In this document: positions 21,701 to 36,864 of the stretch, in pieces
How the letters are laid out: each line of letters begins with the position of its first letter
Numbering within the stretch: the stretch's first letter is position 1
Assembly: GCF_023101765.2 (NCBI RefSeq)
Contig: NC_064236.1
Coordinates: 19,990,993-20,054,992, forward strand
Source: Spodoptera frugiperda
Taxonomy: Eukaryota; Arthropoda; Insecta; Lepidoptera; Noctuidae
Reading direction: 5' to 3'
Length of the DNA stretch: 64,000 bases
Notes under the pieces: model-generated
Seen by the model: only the letters and a program-made list of their open reading frames with translations
What the model was told of the DNA's origin: nothing
The model's database searches: none
Made by a program: the position numbers and the translations under genes

Positions 21701-24700
21701 GAATCGAGAAAGTATTGTTAAAGTGTTTTGTTTTCAAAATCATGAGTAGGCCACGGCACGGATTCTGGAATTTTGTAACTGGTTGAAAGTGTAGATGTCA
21801 CAATATGTTCATCTCTGCTTACATCTTCGGAAAATAAAAGACGTGATGTTATATTATGATATATGTGACAGACCTATATAATAAAATTACATTTTTCTGA
21901 TTCGTTACTGATATGATGAAGAATGATACTGACAGAAATAGGACGCTACAAATATTTATTTCTTTATCAGATATCCTGGAGGCCCACAGCGCGCGTCCTC
22001 GCAAGATCGCTTCGCTCATCGGCATTGAGGGAGGTCACTCTATCGCCAACTCTTTGGGAGTGCTCCGCTCCTACTATCAGCTGGGAGTGCGGTACATGAC
22101 CCTCACCCATACTTGCAATACCCCATGGTAAGTAGAATTATGCAACCCAAACAACCAACACCGAATGTATTCGCAATATAGAAGTTTTATCTCCGTATTT
22201 CTGCCCCCTTGTGTAAACCAGTACAAAAGATTTACAATCACGAATATTTTTTCGTTTGTCCACAAAAAGTTCGAAATAAATTATTCATGTCCAGCCCTCG
22301 ACTCCCGTTTGTAGCAATGCAAAGTTTGCAACTAAAACTGCAATTAATTGTCCCCGAAATGGCGTATCGGAGATCTCGTATAGCACTTCGTATTGTGGCG
22401 TAGTGCGGTGTAGTGTGGCGTAGCTTCTCCTGTAAACATTTGGTTCTGTTTGCTTACAATTCCGCGCAATTAGTGTTAAATTAATACATTCAATGATTGC
22501 AGCATTTAACAAATCTTCTTTGAGCAAGATGTTTACTTTTTAAGTTAACGAAAAAATATTTATATTTAAGTAACTTCATATTTAAGTAAAACAAATATTC
22601 ATTTGAAGCATCTTGTAAATGTTATTTCCAGAAATGAAACTGAAAAATAAATAATTTTAATTTGGTGCTCTTTGATATTCCTTCGAGTTTTAATTTCTCT
22701 CAGATAGTACTTTCATTTCGTGATTAATATAGACATTTCTGGTCCAGATGAAACCAATTTCAATTCTGCTACGAAGAAATAATTAAATATCTATTTTGAG
22801 TAAGATTTTATCAACATTTTCACTTGAAGCAAAAAACATTTCATATTTCGCAAAGAAGAAAAAATATAATTTGTAAATTAAATTAGTCGCTTTTTATATA
22901 TTTTTCGTAGTACAGAGATACGGTGCGCTCCTTAAAAGTCAATTACAAAAATATCCGTATTCGCGTAAACATTTTTGACGTCAGCCGCGTTGTTTCTCAT
23001 TTCCTACACAAAACCCGGCAAATGGGAAATTGCCGAAAATTCAATTCTCTCACAACAAAAGAAAGCGGACAATTATTAAAACTGAACGTTGTAAAGAATT
23101 CACTTTTAGCTTAACGAAGTTGATATCTTGCTTCAAGTGGAGCCGGCGAGCTCACCTGTTTGTTTTCGAGATTATGTCACAAGACGGACGAAATAAGACT
23201 TTGATCATAATTACGTTGGATATCAAGTGAGATCGTGATGAACGATAAACTGCTCTCAGAATATTTGTATTCTTCTTTCTAAAAGACTTGACTCAGGCCT
23301 TGACTTAAAATGTTTTTGCAAAATGGCAGACGGAGCTTTACAACAGACGGCGGTTGACACTAAATTAATTTTAAATTTAGAGATATAAAATCAGAGTACC
23401 TATGGTGGTACTCAGTGAATATTAAAAAGGTAACTTGCTTACTTGCTTAGAACGACATACTAAGCTTTGAAGTATTTTGTTGACTTTTAAGAAAGTAACT
23501 TAAACTTAAGAAAACTTTGTACTACCTTTATAACACACACACACACATACAATAGAATTTTTAGTTTAGTTCTCTAAGATTCCTGGCATTTTGTATTAAG
23601 CATAACTGTAGCCAATTGGTAGCTTTACCTGCAACATATAAAGTACAAAAGTAGGTATGCACCAATCATATACCTTCGCCACGTCTTAAAAATAAAACAA
23701 TGTTTAAAAAGTGAAGGCGATAAAGTAAGTAATTATGTCCGCGTTAAACTCAGAAGCATGTTGAGTGTCAATCAAAGGCATTAAGGCTGGACTGAACCCC
23801 TCGCAATTCACTATCCTTAAAGAATTATCCCTTCTACAGGAATATCCTTTTATCCGCGCTTTCGTCCGACACTTTGTTAGAAAGACTCACTCGTGTTGTG
23901 GCTTGCTCTCCGAGCTCCGATATTTTATACTTTTTCAACTGTTGTCCCATTTTACCAAACGTTCGTTAAATCTATTTTTCTTTCCTTTCTCTTTGAAATT
24001 GCCTCGAATAAAGGGTTCGCTTTTCACAGATAAGGAAAACCAGGTAAAACCAATAAGATTTATTCTCTGCTTTATCTACATAGTAAATTTGTGAAATCCG
24101 ATGCATTCGTATTGTATTCTTTGGTTAAATTAAACGCGGAGCAGGCGCAACTAAATCGGCCATTGAGTCTCGCAGTTTAATATTTCCTGCAAAACATCCT
24201 GCTAATTTAGACCAGCCTCCTCCGTCCCCCTTTATTTCTTAAGCCATGTAAATGTATAAGTAGATACACTGCGTATTTCCTCGCCGACTCCCCTTCCTTT
24301 CCTTTTGACAAATGAGGTGTTATTCCATTCATAGGAAAAAAGGTACGATATTACAATATTACTTGTGCGTGGCTTTTGTGTACCGGAGGACGGATTGAGG
24401 GATATATCTCCGCGTCCTCCGCGTCCTCCTCCCGCCATCGATACTTGTTGCATTGACAGTTTCTGTGTCGGCGGCGTCGACGTTTCTCCGGTAAATTCTA
24501 CATCGGTTTTATTTTTTTCAAAGCTTACTTACTTACTCAGTACAAGTAATAATAAAGAAATCTTTTTGAGGCAAATTATAACTGAACTTAAGCAACATGA
24601 AATATTTTGCCAAGATTTTATTTCATTCCGACAAATAGGTCACCCGGTTAATGATTTGGGTGGCAAACTAATTCATTATTTTCTAACTAGATTTTTATTG

Positions 24701-27700
24701 CCAAAAATTCTTAAGTATTCTTAATTATTGGAGAAGATGGAACAACTTGACAGTAAATAATGTAAATCTGAGTTGAGCGTGGTTTCTAATTTCGGTCGCT
24801 AATCTCCTTGAGCGAAAGGAAAATGATATCAATCAGCTTCGCCAACACGAAACGACATAAAATCAATAACCAAATACTAGAAGGTCGCAGTCAACGGAAG
24901 ATTTCGTTATTTTACACTTTTTGGAAGATGAAAAGATAAAGGTATTATAAAATTTACTCAAAGTTCAGTATATGAAGGTACCTATCTACTGGTATCATTT
25001 TCCCTTCCTGCGTTCTATCTTCGAACGTATAATTAGTTGTAAGTATCATATATCATTACAAAAATCTATTTTTTAAGAAGTGTTACAAGTCCAAGGTACT
25101 AAACACTCAACCAATTAGTTCGGTTAGTTCACTAGGGTCCATATAACCCTGGATATTGTAACACTTATTACACCGCGAGATCGTACTGTAAATTGTTAAT
25201 TGAAACTTGAAAGCAATATAGAGCCACGTCGGACTTAAGAAACTTGGATAAGAATAAGAAAACTCAATCACGGGTTTATTTTTAATGGACGTATAAGTTG
25301 TGTATTTATACAAGTTAAAAGTTATTAAGCTAAAAGTTACGCAAATACAAACACAAACTACTGCAACCATACAATTTCAGATTTTTGTCACGCAACGCAT
25401 TCATAGCAAATATTGAATTATCTGGAAGCGCACTCTTTCATGAATCATACGAAGGGGAAAAGTAAAGGGGCGCTGCAAAAATAAAATAAAATCCTGAAAT
25501 GAAAAATTAAATACCATACATAAGCCTGAATACTTTTTTGATAAAATCTGTCATGGTGAACATTTTAAAACACGTGAAAATCTGAAATTTTAATTTTGTT
25601 CTGAAAATATGTGATGATATTTAATATGCGTGGTACCGTACCGTTCCGGAATTTTTAATCTTATTTAAAAATATTTAGTTTTCATCATTGTAAGCGATGA
25701 ATTTTGAACAGCCGTGATTTAGCTATTTACTCGTTCTAAAATGAAAACTCTATAGGTTACACTTTTTAACACATTGAACGCCGTGGTGGTCACCGGTGAC
25801 CGACGTTAGCGGAGGATTTGCCTTCAACAGTTTTCTATTGGCAGTCAAAGACTTGAATCATGTTAACAGTTACAATTCTTGTTTCGTTGGTTTAATAATG
25901 TGAGAAGCAGCATATTAAAAAGAACTGTTGCAGTGTACCGTATAAAAAACTATCAGGTTAATGGATCCGCTGTATTCATATCGCCAGGTAATTGGTTCGT
26001 AGCAGCGATATTTAAAAATGGCTGAAAAAAGCTATCGTTCAGGTGAAACTGACAAAAAAGGCGAAGCAATCATTGCCCCGGCGAGCGGCGGGCGGCACGG
26101 CGCGTGACATGACGCGTTACACGCCACGCCAGTCAATTATACCAGGAACAGTGTCGATATACCAAAACCCACTAAATATATGTATATTTATAAAGTTGCA
26201 TTAACAGACTAAACGTTACTGCTGAGTTTAAAAAAAATCTCAAACAAAATTTACAACATCAAAACGACTTATTTAGTTTCTGAATTAAAGATTTTTACTC
26301 GCATTTAATATCACTTGAATTTTGAAAACTACTCTATATTATTATTATTACTATACCATACCTACGGTATTACTAAATTACAAAAAGATATAGTAGAATA
26401 TGACTACAAAATAAATCTAGTAAAGGAATTTAATAAGTCTTGCAAACTTATTATAAAGTATGTGTATCAACATTAGTTGTATCCGAGCCAGGCTTGTCCC
26501 CCGCACAATGTCGTAGCAACTAGCAATTAATCCGCGCTCTCAGCTGCGATACTTTTTAGATTTATTAAGTAACTCTTTATAGAGCCACTATGTATTACAT
26601 ACAGAAATATTTTCCACTTCTCAAAGAAATTCTCTTTAATACTAATCATTATATCATGTTTGCTTTTCATTACCAGTTTTGAGTTACATTTATTAATTAA
26701 AAACAGAACAGTTTTATTCAGAGCTAAGTTTTTTTTATTATAATATACGAGTAACAAGAAATTGGTATATAACTCAGTATTCATGTAATTCTGCACTTTG
26801 ATTTGTATTTGCAGTCCCTTCTAGTTTGTTACTAACGCTGCGATATCTCTTGTTACATATTTATTGAAATTAATACGTTATTGTTATCTATGTACGGTTC
26901 AATATCCCGTGTATATTATGTTTGTCCTTTTCTACAAGCATTTTCTCCCTTTAGACAGTGGATTTCTTGGAATATCTCTTGTAGATTAAATACACAGGTA
27001 AGGGATTCCAAGAAAACACGTCTATGTTTCACAGCGATTGGTAACATTTTCTATATTCCCAAAAATCACAGGGCCGATGACTTTAGTTTTTATATTCATG
27101 TAGCTTGATCAATCCATCTGGTTAAGATTTGGTTACTCTTACTAGCAGATTTGACGTCTTTTCTATCTAATATGTGTCAGTTAGGGAAGCTAATATAAAA
27201 ATGGACAGTGATACAAGGCCCCTAGTACTCTTGTTACAAAATAATTGTGTACTCGTATCTACATATTGTAGACTTTATTTTCCCTCAACGTACAAAGCTA
27301 ACAGCATTCCTTCAATGGGAATCCTACTAACATACACCTCAGGAATCCTGACTACAATATTATATAAATAAAACCTGGCTATATTATGAACTTCACATCA
27401 AAGAAGGCTGGCTTACAGTATAAGAATTAATAATTAATTTTCTTCGGAAGTTTCATTCGAGATATTTCTTCATACATATTACTATTTTGTTAATTTCCCG
27501 TCTTTAGAAGCTTTACAGCTGTATTTGCCACCATTTTGCATGTATTTTCCACCAAGACAACCTTGATATATTACAACAATTTCAGGTCGATTGTGCCGTG
27601 TATCCTTACATGTACGTGATGGCCTGTACAGGGCGTCCATTATTTCGTCATTAGCACGAGACAATTTGTTAGGCACGCGGTGATGGTGGACGCGACGCTT

Positions 27701-30700
27701 ATTGAGACAACTGAGCCGACGATACGTGCCCAGTTACACTACGACGTACCAACGTACCGACGTACCAACGTACCGACGTACCGACGTACCGACGTACCAA
27801 CGCAATTACATTACTGTACCATTCCCAGCAGAGCTCAACAGAAGAGAATTTATAGTGCCGTCTAGAGAATGCAATTCATTACTTTTTAATTTCAACTGTT
27901 ATAACTGGGAGTATTGAATTTGTAGCGAATTCTACAATCTTTTTTCAATCGGAGTAGCTGCGTAGGTGTGAAGTATTGGTTTTAGTCTATCAGTGCTAAC
28001 GCAAAGAAGAAGTTTGGAATTAATACAGTATCAGTTTTTCACACCAAAATATATATTCATGTACGGCGATATAAGTTTAGTTCTGCAACTGGCTCGCGTG
28101 GTACCAATGCATAAAACTAGGCGTACAGGCAAAAACAATTGTCGGTGGTACGCGCACATCTCAGTGCCAGTAAATCTGCGATCTAAATCAACTACGTACG
28201 TGACCACGTCACGGGAGGGGGAGGGAGCTACGAGAGTACCCCACCACGACCTACTCTGAAGGAGATAACAGATAGTTTTCCAACGTATCCTGCAAGCAAT
28301 CCTCTACCTCTACCATGGGTTTAAAACAATATAATTTGTGGATATTCGACAGCGAGCGTAAATTCTTCATACATCAAATTCTAAAAAGCCTCTAGTTTTT
28401 ATACGCCAAACTTAAACATATCACACGAAAAATGTAAGTCGCTGCTATCGAGTGTCGAGAAATACTTCCTTTGAACCCATAGTAGAGGTACTGTTTGCGA
28501 ACTACGTGTGATAGTTCGCTCCCGAACTGAATATGAGATTGAAGATAATGCCTCAGCTCTTCAAAAGCCAGAAGTGAAGCGTAAAGCAAACGAGGAGTGG
28601 CTCCGAATGCTGCACGACTGTTGTAATCAGATAGCGATTGGAAGAAATTGAATGGATGCCTTTTGTTATTTGAAGTGCGAGGTTTACTGTACGGTTCACT
28701 AAGTACGATTATGAACATTTCACGTTGATGAATTCTGTATTTTTTTGTTTTTGTGAGTGAAATTGTAAGCTATACAATGTGATAGGCGTGGGACTTCTAA
28801 CCCGTTAAGGCTGAGTGCTACATCTAATTTTATCGACGAAAATAATAATAATATGGGGGGTTGAAACCCTCCCCCTAAAAATTATGGCTATTATAATATG
28901 TTTTTACTTTATGTGATATAAAAGGTTGTATGCGTCGTAGAAACAAAAACAAAACGACAAAGGGTAGCTAATAATATTGGCTAACTAATTCATTACTTTT
29001 TTCATAGTTTGATAATGTTTTGGTGACAAAAAAAAATCATTTCTGAATTATTTTTACCGAAAAAATCGCTATTTTTCAATACTTTCAACACACTATATTA
29101 TTTTTTGTCGATAAAATTAGATGTAGTACTCAGCTTTAATAGGTTAGAAGTCCCACCCCTATCACATTGTATATTACACAGCATATTTTCACTTTGAACT
29201 GCTAACTTTTTACATTACTGGTGGAATGTTATTTAAGCCAAGGATAGACTAGAGGACAAATGTCCTGCGACACGTGTCGCCAGCGACGTTGGGTGAGGTA
29301 GCGCGACGTTGCCACACTATGACCGACATATCTGGCAACAACTACAAATAAGCCGATTTATAAATCAACACATAACTTTTATTCTTAAGAATAAAATTGA
29401 AGTCTGATAGTTTTAGTGTGGAAAACTCGTCAAAAATTTTAAATTATATCTCCAATAAAGTTTATTTAGTGTTGCATCTGGTCTTCACAAAACAATTAAA
29501 TAATAATTGACACCAAACTCAATGCCATAAGGCATTCGCTACCAGCCAACCTAATTTGAATATGAATGGCAGCGATAAATGTAAGAATGCACAAAATATC
29601 TATTGTACTGTGGATTGATATAGTAATATAAAGGCTACAACGTTTCTTTCCACAGATCTATATAACTTATCGTCCATGTCATGACGTCACATAAACTCCA
29701 TAAACGCAAAACAATACACAAACTATTCTTTCGACTTTATTCCTTCCTTGCTAAAGTCTATAATCCTACACCGCAGGCGCAGGTCATATAAATGTAAAAT
29801 AGTGTTCCTATTGTTCAGCGAATTTATATTTCAAGTACTGAATTGAATTCAGCAATAGTTTTATTGGTGACACTGGTAGAAATAGTCTGAGGAAAACTAT
29901 TACTGATTTTGTTGAAGAAAATTATAATTCATGTTATATTTACCCTGCTATACTACCTCGCTCGAGTTCTCACTTGTGATCGATTACCGGGTCGAGCATC
30001 CACTGAATCACTGGATTTTGAGATTTCTCAGTAGCACGGAAAATGCAATTGTTCTCACAAATTGGGCTTAGGGGTTGTCCCTTACCACATGCGACTAACT
30101 AATAGTATAACTTCCAAACAATTGACGCTGCATCTTACGCAACTCTGCATAATATTGCTTTAACATTAATAATCAAATTAGCTTAAGTACCTGTATACAA
30201 TTTGTAGAAAAGTCAACACGAAAGAAGCAAACATTTGTGTCGTAAGTTAACAAGCCGCTCTCGAGTGCAGCTTGCACTAAACACCAGTAACGACGCGCCC
30301 CGACAAATCTGCTTGTCGATAGATACTTCCACGTTGTCCGCGCTGATATTATTTTCGTTGAACTGAAAAACAAACAACTGATCTGAGGAAACGTTTCTTA
30401 AAAGATTTATTTTAACTTTTGTTTACAAAGCTTTGTAGAATTGGTAACATAAATAGGTTAAAGTAAGTAAGAAAGATGTGGTTGATATACACTCTCTGCC
30501 TGGCCATTGGAGCAATCCACCAAAAATTGTAAAACAATGGTGACAATACACTAACTTCCAGTCATGACAAATATCAATTAAGTAATCAAGTCAACCCCCA
30601 GCGTCCCAACGAGCATATTTACAGAAGCACGCACCAATATCGCTGCCAACGAAACGTCGGAATCACATACTAATTTCAATTCGATATACATGGCACGTTT

Positions 30701-33700
30701 GGCTCGGTGTAACACAATTTCTATAACTAGATTGTCAGCCATGTGGGTGCTCAAAGCAATCGGCTCCCGGTGAATTAATTTACGATGGTATAGATTGGAT
30801 TCCCTGGGTTAGTTTTAGGTTTTGCGCGGATATTCGGCTAGCGAATATTGCCCCGTGGATGCGACAAACGAAGTAAAATTCAATCGGGAAGTTGGGTTGT
30901 GTTACCGATAAAAGTGTCGCTCAGCTCCGGGCTGATCTCAGGACGTGAGCCGCTGTGATTGGCTTTTCGTCGCACAGATGGTAAAATAAAAACCCAATCA
31001 AAGGTCCGGTTATAGCAATCCACACGATAGATAAATGAATAAAGTCTGAATGGTTTTTACTTTGAACTTAAATGATTAAGTATATGAATACTTACTATTG
31101 TTCTGTGAATATTTATGAGCATACTAATCGCTCGTATTCTGACATAAATAGCGCGTAGTTTGAAGAGAATGAACTTCAGTCCCGAGGCGGTGCATTGTGT
31201 GGCTCCCGCTGGCGGGCTGGCGGGATGGCGGGATGGCGGGATGGCGGGGTGCACTCAGCCACATAACCCGACTTTTTACTTGTTACTGTCAATTGACATT
31301 GTTGTCACTATCAATCATTCCAGTCAAGTGGTAGACAAAGGAGTGTCACAACTACTCACCACGAACAACGTAAGACAACTGTGTCTCCAACAATCCAAGT
31401 TCCAACAAAGTCGGTAGAAACGAGAATTGTTTAATTTCCATTCGTAGCAACTGTCAAAACAAGTAAACTTGTATTTCAGACGATGATTCATTGCTTCGCA
31501 TCCTTTGACCTATTACCTTGTTGTGACTTTACTTAGAATAATATTTCGGAATGATTCTATAAATTATTGTTTTAGAATAAACATAAACAACGGAACAACC
31601 CAACAAAAACTTAAACTTGGGTACTTAACTTTAATTTCTAAAGTCTTGGTCTCGTACAATACACAGCGAAACTCAAAGGAATCCTATTTTGTTTTATGCT
31701 CCTTAAGCTTTAACACGATGTCGGTGTAGGCATTATTTTAAACTAAATATTTTAGTAATTACCTAACGACAATAGATACGTTACACTTTGAAAGGCATCG
31801 CTCAGCTATTGCCTCCTTCTTAACTAATGATTGGTGAATGACAATAGTACAGGTACCAACAGCATTGCATTGTACTCGGTGGATCATTAAAGAGTATTGT
31901 CCTACCTATTGTCTCTCCAAGGATCGTCATCAAGTATCTTTCAGTACAGGACTTGCACCCAAACTTCACATATGTATCACATAACTGTGTATCTACTTTA
32001 TATATTACAAGATAATAGAGTACATAGTTATTAAAATCTTATTTACACGAAGGGAAAACCCAAAGTATTTGTAAAGAAAATCTTAAACAACCCTTTAATG
32101 CCATTTAAACAATGTTAACAAATTGAAACAAATTTAACTTCTCCTTTTACACAAGTCGGTTAAAAGCCCCATCAACTCTAATGACAAACTTGTGTTTCGT
32201 TAAATAGAAAACAATTCCACAGACAAATATAGCAGTCAGTGGTTCCATGATAAACTCGTGGAGTCGTCGCTAAGTGAACCGTCAATTCTGAAATAATTGA
32301 ATTACGTCGTCGTCGAGCCTACTTGTCAATTAGCCGACGCTAAAGATATTAATGTAATCAAAGTTGCAAGCGTTGTCCGTTCAATTGGAAGTGCCGATTA
32401 GGACCGGTTTCACTAACATTTAATGTTACCCTAACATTACTACCATTACTCTAAATCGATTGTTAGAACTAGAATATCAAAATTAGGTACCATTTGACAA
32501 AGTCTATAATTGATAATTATAATGTCATTTAATAATGAAACGGGCAGGACAGCAAGTACCCGCACACTGTACCGAGCACGCACGCCGTAAAACTTAATTG
32601 GGGGCAGAATAATACGGAAACAGCGAATATTGTTATTAACGGGATCCCTTGAATATTTGCCTGAACCCCTGCAAGCGTGGGTTTAGCTATATTCTACTAA
32701 CAATTGTCTATTTGAGAAGCCTAGCGTTGGACTAAGTCACAATAAGAAAACAAGCGGGGAGACGTAACAAGCGCCGCACACGCGACGTGTCACGCGCGTG
32801 CAGCCGACACGCGGCGCGCGGCCCGCGACTGTCGTCTGCTGTTGTTTGTTATTGCCACGTCCGCGTGCAGGCGCTCGTTACCCTTCCACCACACTCCCGT
32901 ATCTCCTGATCCACGCCACTGTCAAGGAAGCCATTGCGAATGAACAATAGCGAACGTATCTTCTTTCTACATATGTGTATCTTTTTGTTGTACATTTATT
33001 TTCCTTTTTGCGTCATTTATTCCTTCCTTTCAGGGCCGACTCATCGAACGAAGCGCCCGTGGCCAATGGACTGACCGAATTTGGAGAGGTAAGCGAATTT
33101 CAACCTTTTTGTTTGTAGTATAAGAGCTATGCGAGTGTCTGTTTGCAAGGCCACTGTTAATATGGAAGGATGAAAATGCCGATTTGTTTTGTAAGGAATG
33201 TTGGAATTATGTTAGGAGTAGGTTGAGTAGAAAATATACGTGGTAGCCCTGTAAGAATATTGATCGCGGCAGCCACTGGCGGGATCCTGTGCGTTAGCAT
33301 CTAAACAATGGGATTAGAATTAATAAAGCAGATATTTAATTTTTCCAACAAAGAGTATGGAATATGAAAGGTCGTCACAATCTGTCGCCTAACTGTCGAC
33401 TACACATCAATAAATAGTTCACAGTGTGCAGCACAATATGAATGGCCGTTGGAAAAATGTTCTCTGTAACAAAAGCTGACCTTTTATATATTCACACAGT
33501 CACTCGTGTACCTTCGAACTGTTCGTTGTGAACAGGGCATTGTGAGAGCTCCATGCATTCGTGAGATGACCGCGCGTGCCTCCTAACTATAACGATAGCC
33601 GAATGAAGGGAGAGTCGTGGGACGTAGTTAGTGCACGCCGGGACGCCTGGGGAACATGAAAGAGTTATATATTGTACCACGGAGTCAATTTGATTGAAGG

Positions 33701-36700
33701 TTTCACTTTAGAACTAGCTCAAACGAACGTAAATTGGACATCTGTAGTGAATAGCTTCACTTTGTCTCCTCTAACACTATTGATTGCGACCAATGAATTT
33801 AGATAGCTGTGTTATTAGTCTGGTCATACTCCATAACTAATGAAACGAAGCTGTGCACGCCACGACTAGAGTTCTTTACAACTAATAAAATAAGGAATTT
33901 ATTTTAACTTGCCAATATTCGATGTTTCTGTAAAGCAAGCTACTCTTTTCTAATATACATATCATAGCAATATCAAAACTTTGTGAATGTAAATAAATAC
34001 ACAAAGCATTTTCGTCGAATAGTAGTCAATAAAAGAATTAAAAAAATATGTTTGAATTTTAATATCAACCAGTTGACTACAAGAGAACACATAAAATCCT
34101 GACAACTGGTAAAAACGAATGTGTACCAAACGTTTGGCGGAAAAAACGCGTTTTATTATATAACCGTAAACGCTTGTTCACCAAACAGGATAACAAGGTT
34201 ACTTCAAATCAAGATACATTGACAAAGAGCAATCGTTTCTCATGGACCATCACTTTGCCGACATTTTGATGGGGCCAGAAAAGGAAATATAATCACCAGC
34301 CTTTCAACTTGCGTCTTATTTGCATATTTTGAAATAGTCTCGTACAAGTAATCCATTGCTCAGTATGCGGCTACTGAGCAATGGATTACTTGTTCGGTTG
34401 ATCACGCAAAGTGATGTTATTTAGTAACGCACGGAGGGAAGATGCATAATTGTTGAAGGTCTTATAATTAATTAATATATACTTACAGGGAGAAAAACGC
34501 ATGAAATGTACCATGACCTCGCTCACAAGTGTATCAATGCTTACTTTGATCCGTGGGTCCTAAAACAACGCCCTGGGAATTCCAGACATGTTTTTGGTTC
34601 GTGTAAACTCGGCATCACGTTGATGATTCGGGCGGCCGTTCGTGTAATTAGAACGGAATCCTCCTTGTTTCTTATTGCTGCCGTGATGTTAGGGTCGCCT
34701 TACATAAATATAATACAGTACAATATTGTTATAAAAGCCTTTAGAAAATATATTACAAAAAATAACCAGCTTACGCCTAAAATACTACAAACTGCAATGA
34801 AAATTGTCGTTTAAATGCTGAGCTTTGAATAAAATATTATCTAGTCAATCAACGTGACAGCCGTCCCTATGTTACAATTTAGGAAGATGAATGAGTCGGT
34901 CAGACACCAGTGATGAATGGCATCAATTAAGTTGCTAGTTAATCGATTATCTATGTACCTACAAGTATAACTACGAGCCTACATTAATTTGATGTCGGAG
35001 ATCACGCCGAATTTAACTTTGATCTGCATTATTCTAAAATATTACTAATGGAAATAGAAATAATAACTATAATAATACATAGCCTATAATTTGTAAACAG
35101 TCGTAGAAATATTCGAATATATTTCAACTTCCTCAAGGAAAAAGAACTTCCTCAACTCTCAACACTACATAAAAGAAGAGCAAGACGTTTTTAAAGATAT
35201 TTGCCCATACAATTCTGTTAAGAAAGAGAGCTTAAACAATAAACATTTAATTAAGTAATTATCGTAATAAGCTACACCCCCATTCATCAACCAACAGAAA
35301 AATGTAATAGTTTTATTAAATAAATAGCCGAGCGCACAGTTAAATACAAGCAATTAACTCGCAAGTCTGTCGCACTGCATTAAGGCGAAATTAAATTATC
35401 ATTTTGAATAGTCCGGACAAATTGTACGCGGGAATATTTCATAACATTTTTTAACATAAACCTAGTTACCGCACCGTTTCTTAACATTTTTCGGTTATTG
35501 CTGTCGTGTAGGCTTTTGGAGTCTGCATTAATAAAGCTCATATGCTTTGCTGTACTGGATTTAAAATTAAATATGGCAGAAACCTTAGTTTGAAGTAAAA
35601 AAAGTTTCGGTGATCCTCACAATTCAGTTGTGCCTTTGAACAAGATCTGAACAACAATCTTGAATTCTGTCGAAACAATTGTATAAAACCGCTTGAATTC
35701 AGTAAAACGTTATTTGCGACATAACGAGGGTGCAATCATTGCCTTTTACTGTTTGAAGTGTTCTCAGAGATCCTCTCGTGGAAGGAGATCCGATATCCTG
35801 ATGACACTTGCGATGCGAAACTGTAATTACGGCGCGAAACTTTGTAAACTTTGTAGAAAAGACGGTAACAAAATGAATTTTACGGAGACAGTATTGAGGA
35901 TCAGACTGAAGTGAGGAAATTGAACTAAAGAACTAGACACTTCACGACAATAAGGATTAATCATCCGCGCTGCAACTATGAAAGGTTTCTACAAATAATT
36001 TAACACTAGCTTCCGCCCGCGACTCCGTCCGCGCGGATGTCGGTCTTCGCGTGGAAGTTTTATTTCTCCATTTTGTGTAACTCTGACAATGACATCTTAT
36101 AAATATCTATTGGACCCAAATACGGCGAGGCCCATAAAAATTAAGGAGAACCCTTCTATTGAGCTATTGCTGTTGAGCTCGCGTTCTGTAGAATAAAACT
36201 GAAAAATAAAGATTTTTTTTCTACGTATTTTTCCAGGATAAAAAGTATCCCATTTTATGCCCAGGATAATAAGGTATAATTATACCAAGAACATACAGAC
36301 AGACAGGCAAAAAAAAATTTATCACATATTTGGGTTTGGTATCGATCCAGTAACACTGCTATTTATTCTTTCAATATTTTCAATGTACAGAATTGACCCT
36401 TCTACAGATTTATTATAATATGAATGAATGAATGAATGAATGAATGAGATTGTTATAAACGTAAGAGTAGACAAATATAATCAGAAAGCTCCGAACTGCT
36501 AAGCTATCGGGAGTTATACGTGTTGTTGTGAGTCTACCATAAGAGATGGACATTTGCTGTCGTGGAATATTTTTTAAACAATTTTAAGGAGAACATTTCC
36601 GTCATACATTATTTCTGTGTAGCTTTAACCATTAAGGCTGCACACGCGACGGAAGCTTAAAAAATGGAGTAAGTTCTCCTGTTTTCACAACATTTTCCTT

Positions 36701-36827
36701 CACTGCTCTGCTCCTATTGGTCTTAGCGTGATGAAAAGTATACTATAACCTGCCCAGGAGTATCGAGAACAATTGTACCAAGTTTCGTTGAAATCTGTCG
36801 AGTGGTTTTTATTTCTATGAAGAACAT

Positions 36828-36864
<37 letters not shown>

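Larger units (their letters stand above)
18738..21970 (+). other. Dipeptidase intron A-B
   Basis: Apart from the R1-like tail (19497) and a SINE fragment (21745) no gene is seen. A 12-bp perfect hairpin ATTGTGATGAGA...TCTCATCACAAT is at 19003-19030. Confidence 0.5.

Noticed and set aside
25788..25801. 14-bp palindrome GGTCACCGGTGACC
   Set aside because: Possibly part of a repeat beginning TTAACACATTGAACGCC, but no second end was found.
29267..29280. 14-bp palindrome GCGACACGTGTCGC
   Set aside because: Short palindrome with an E-box-like centre, no supporting context.
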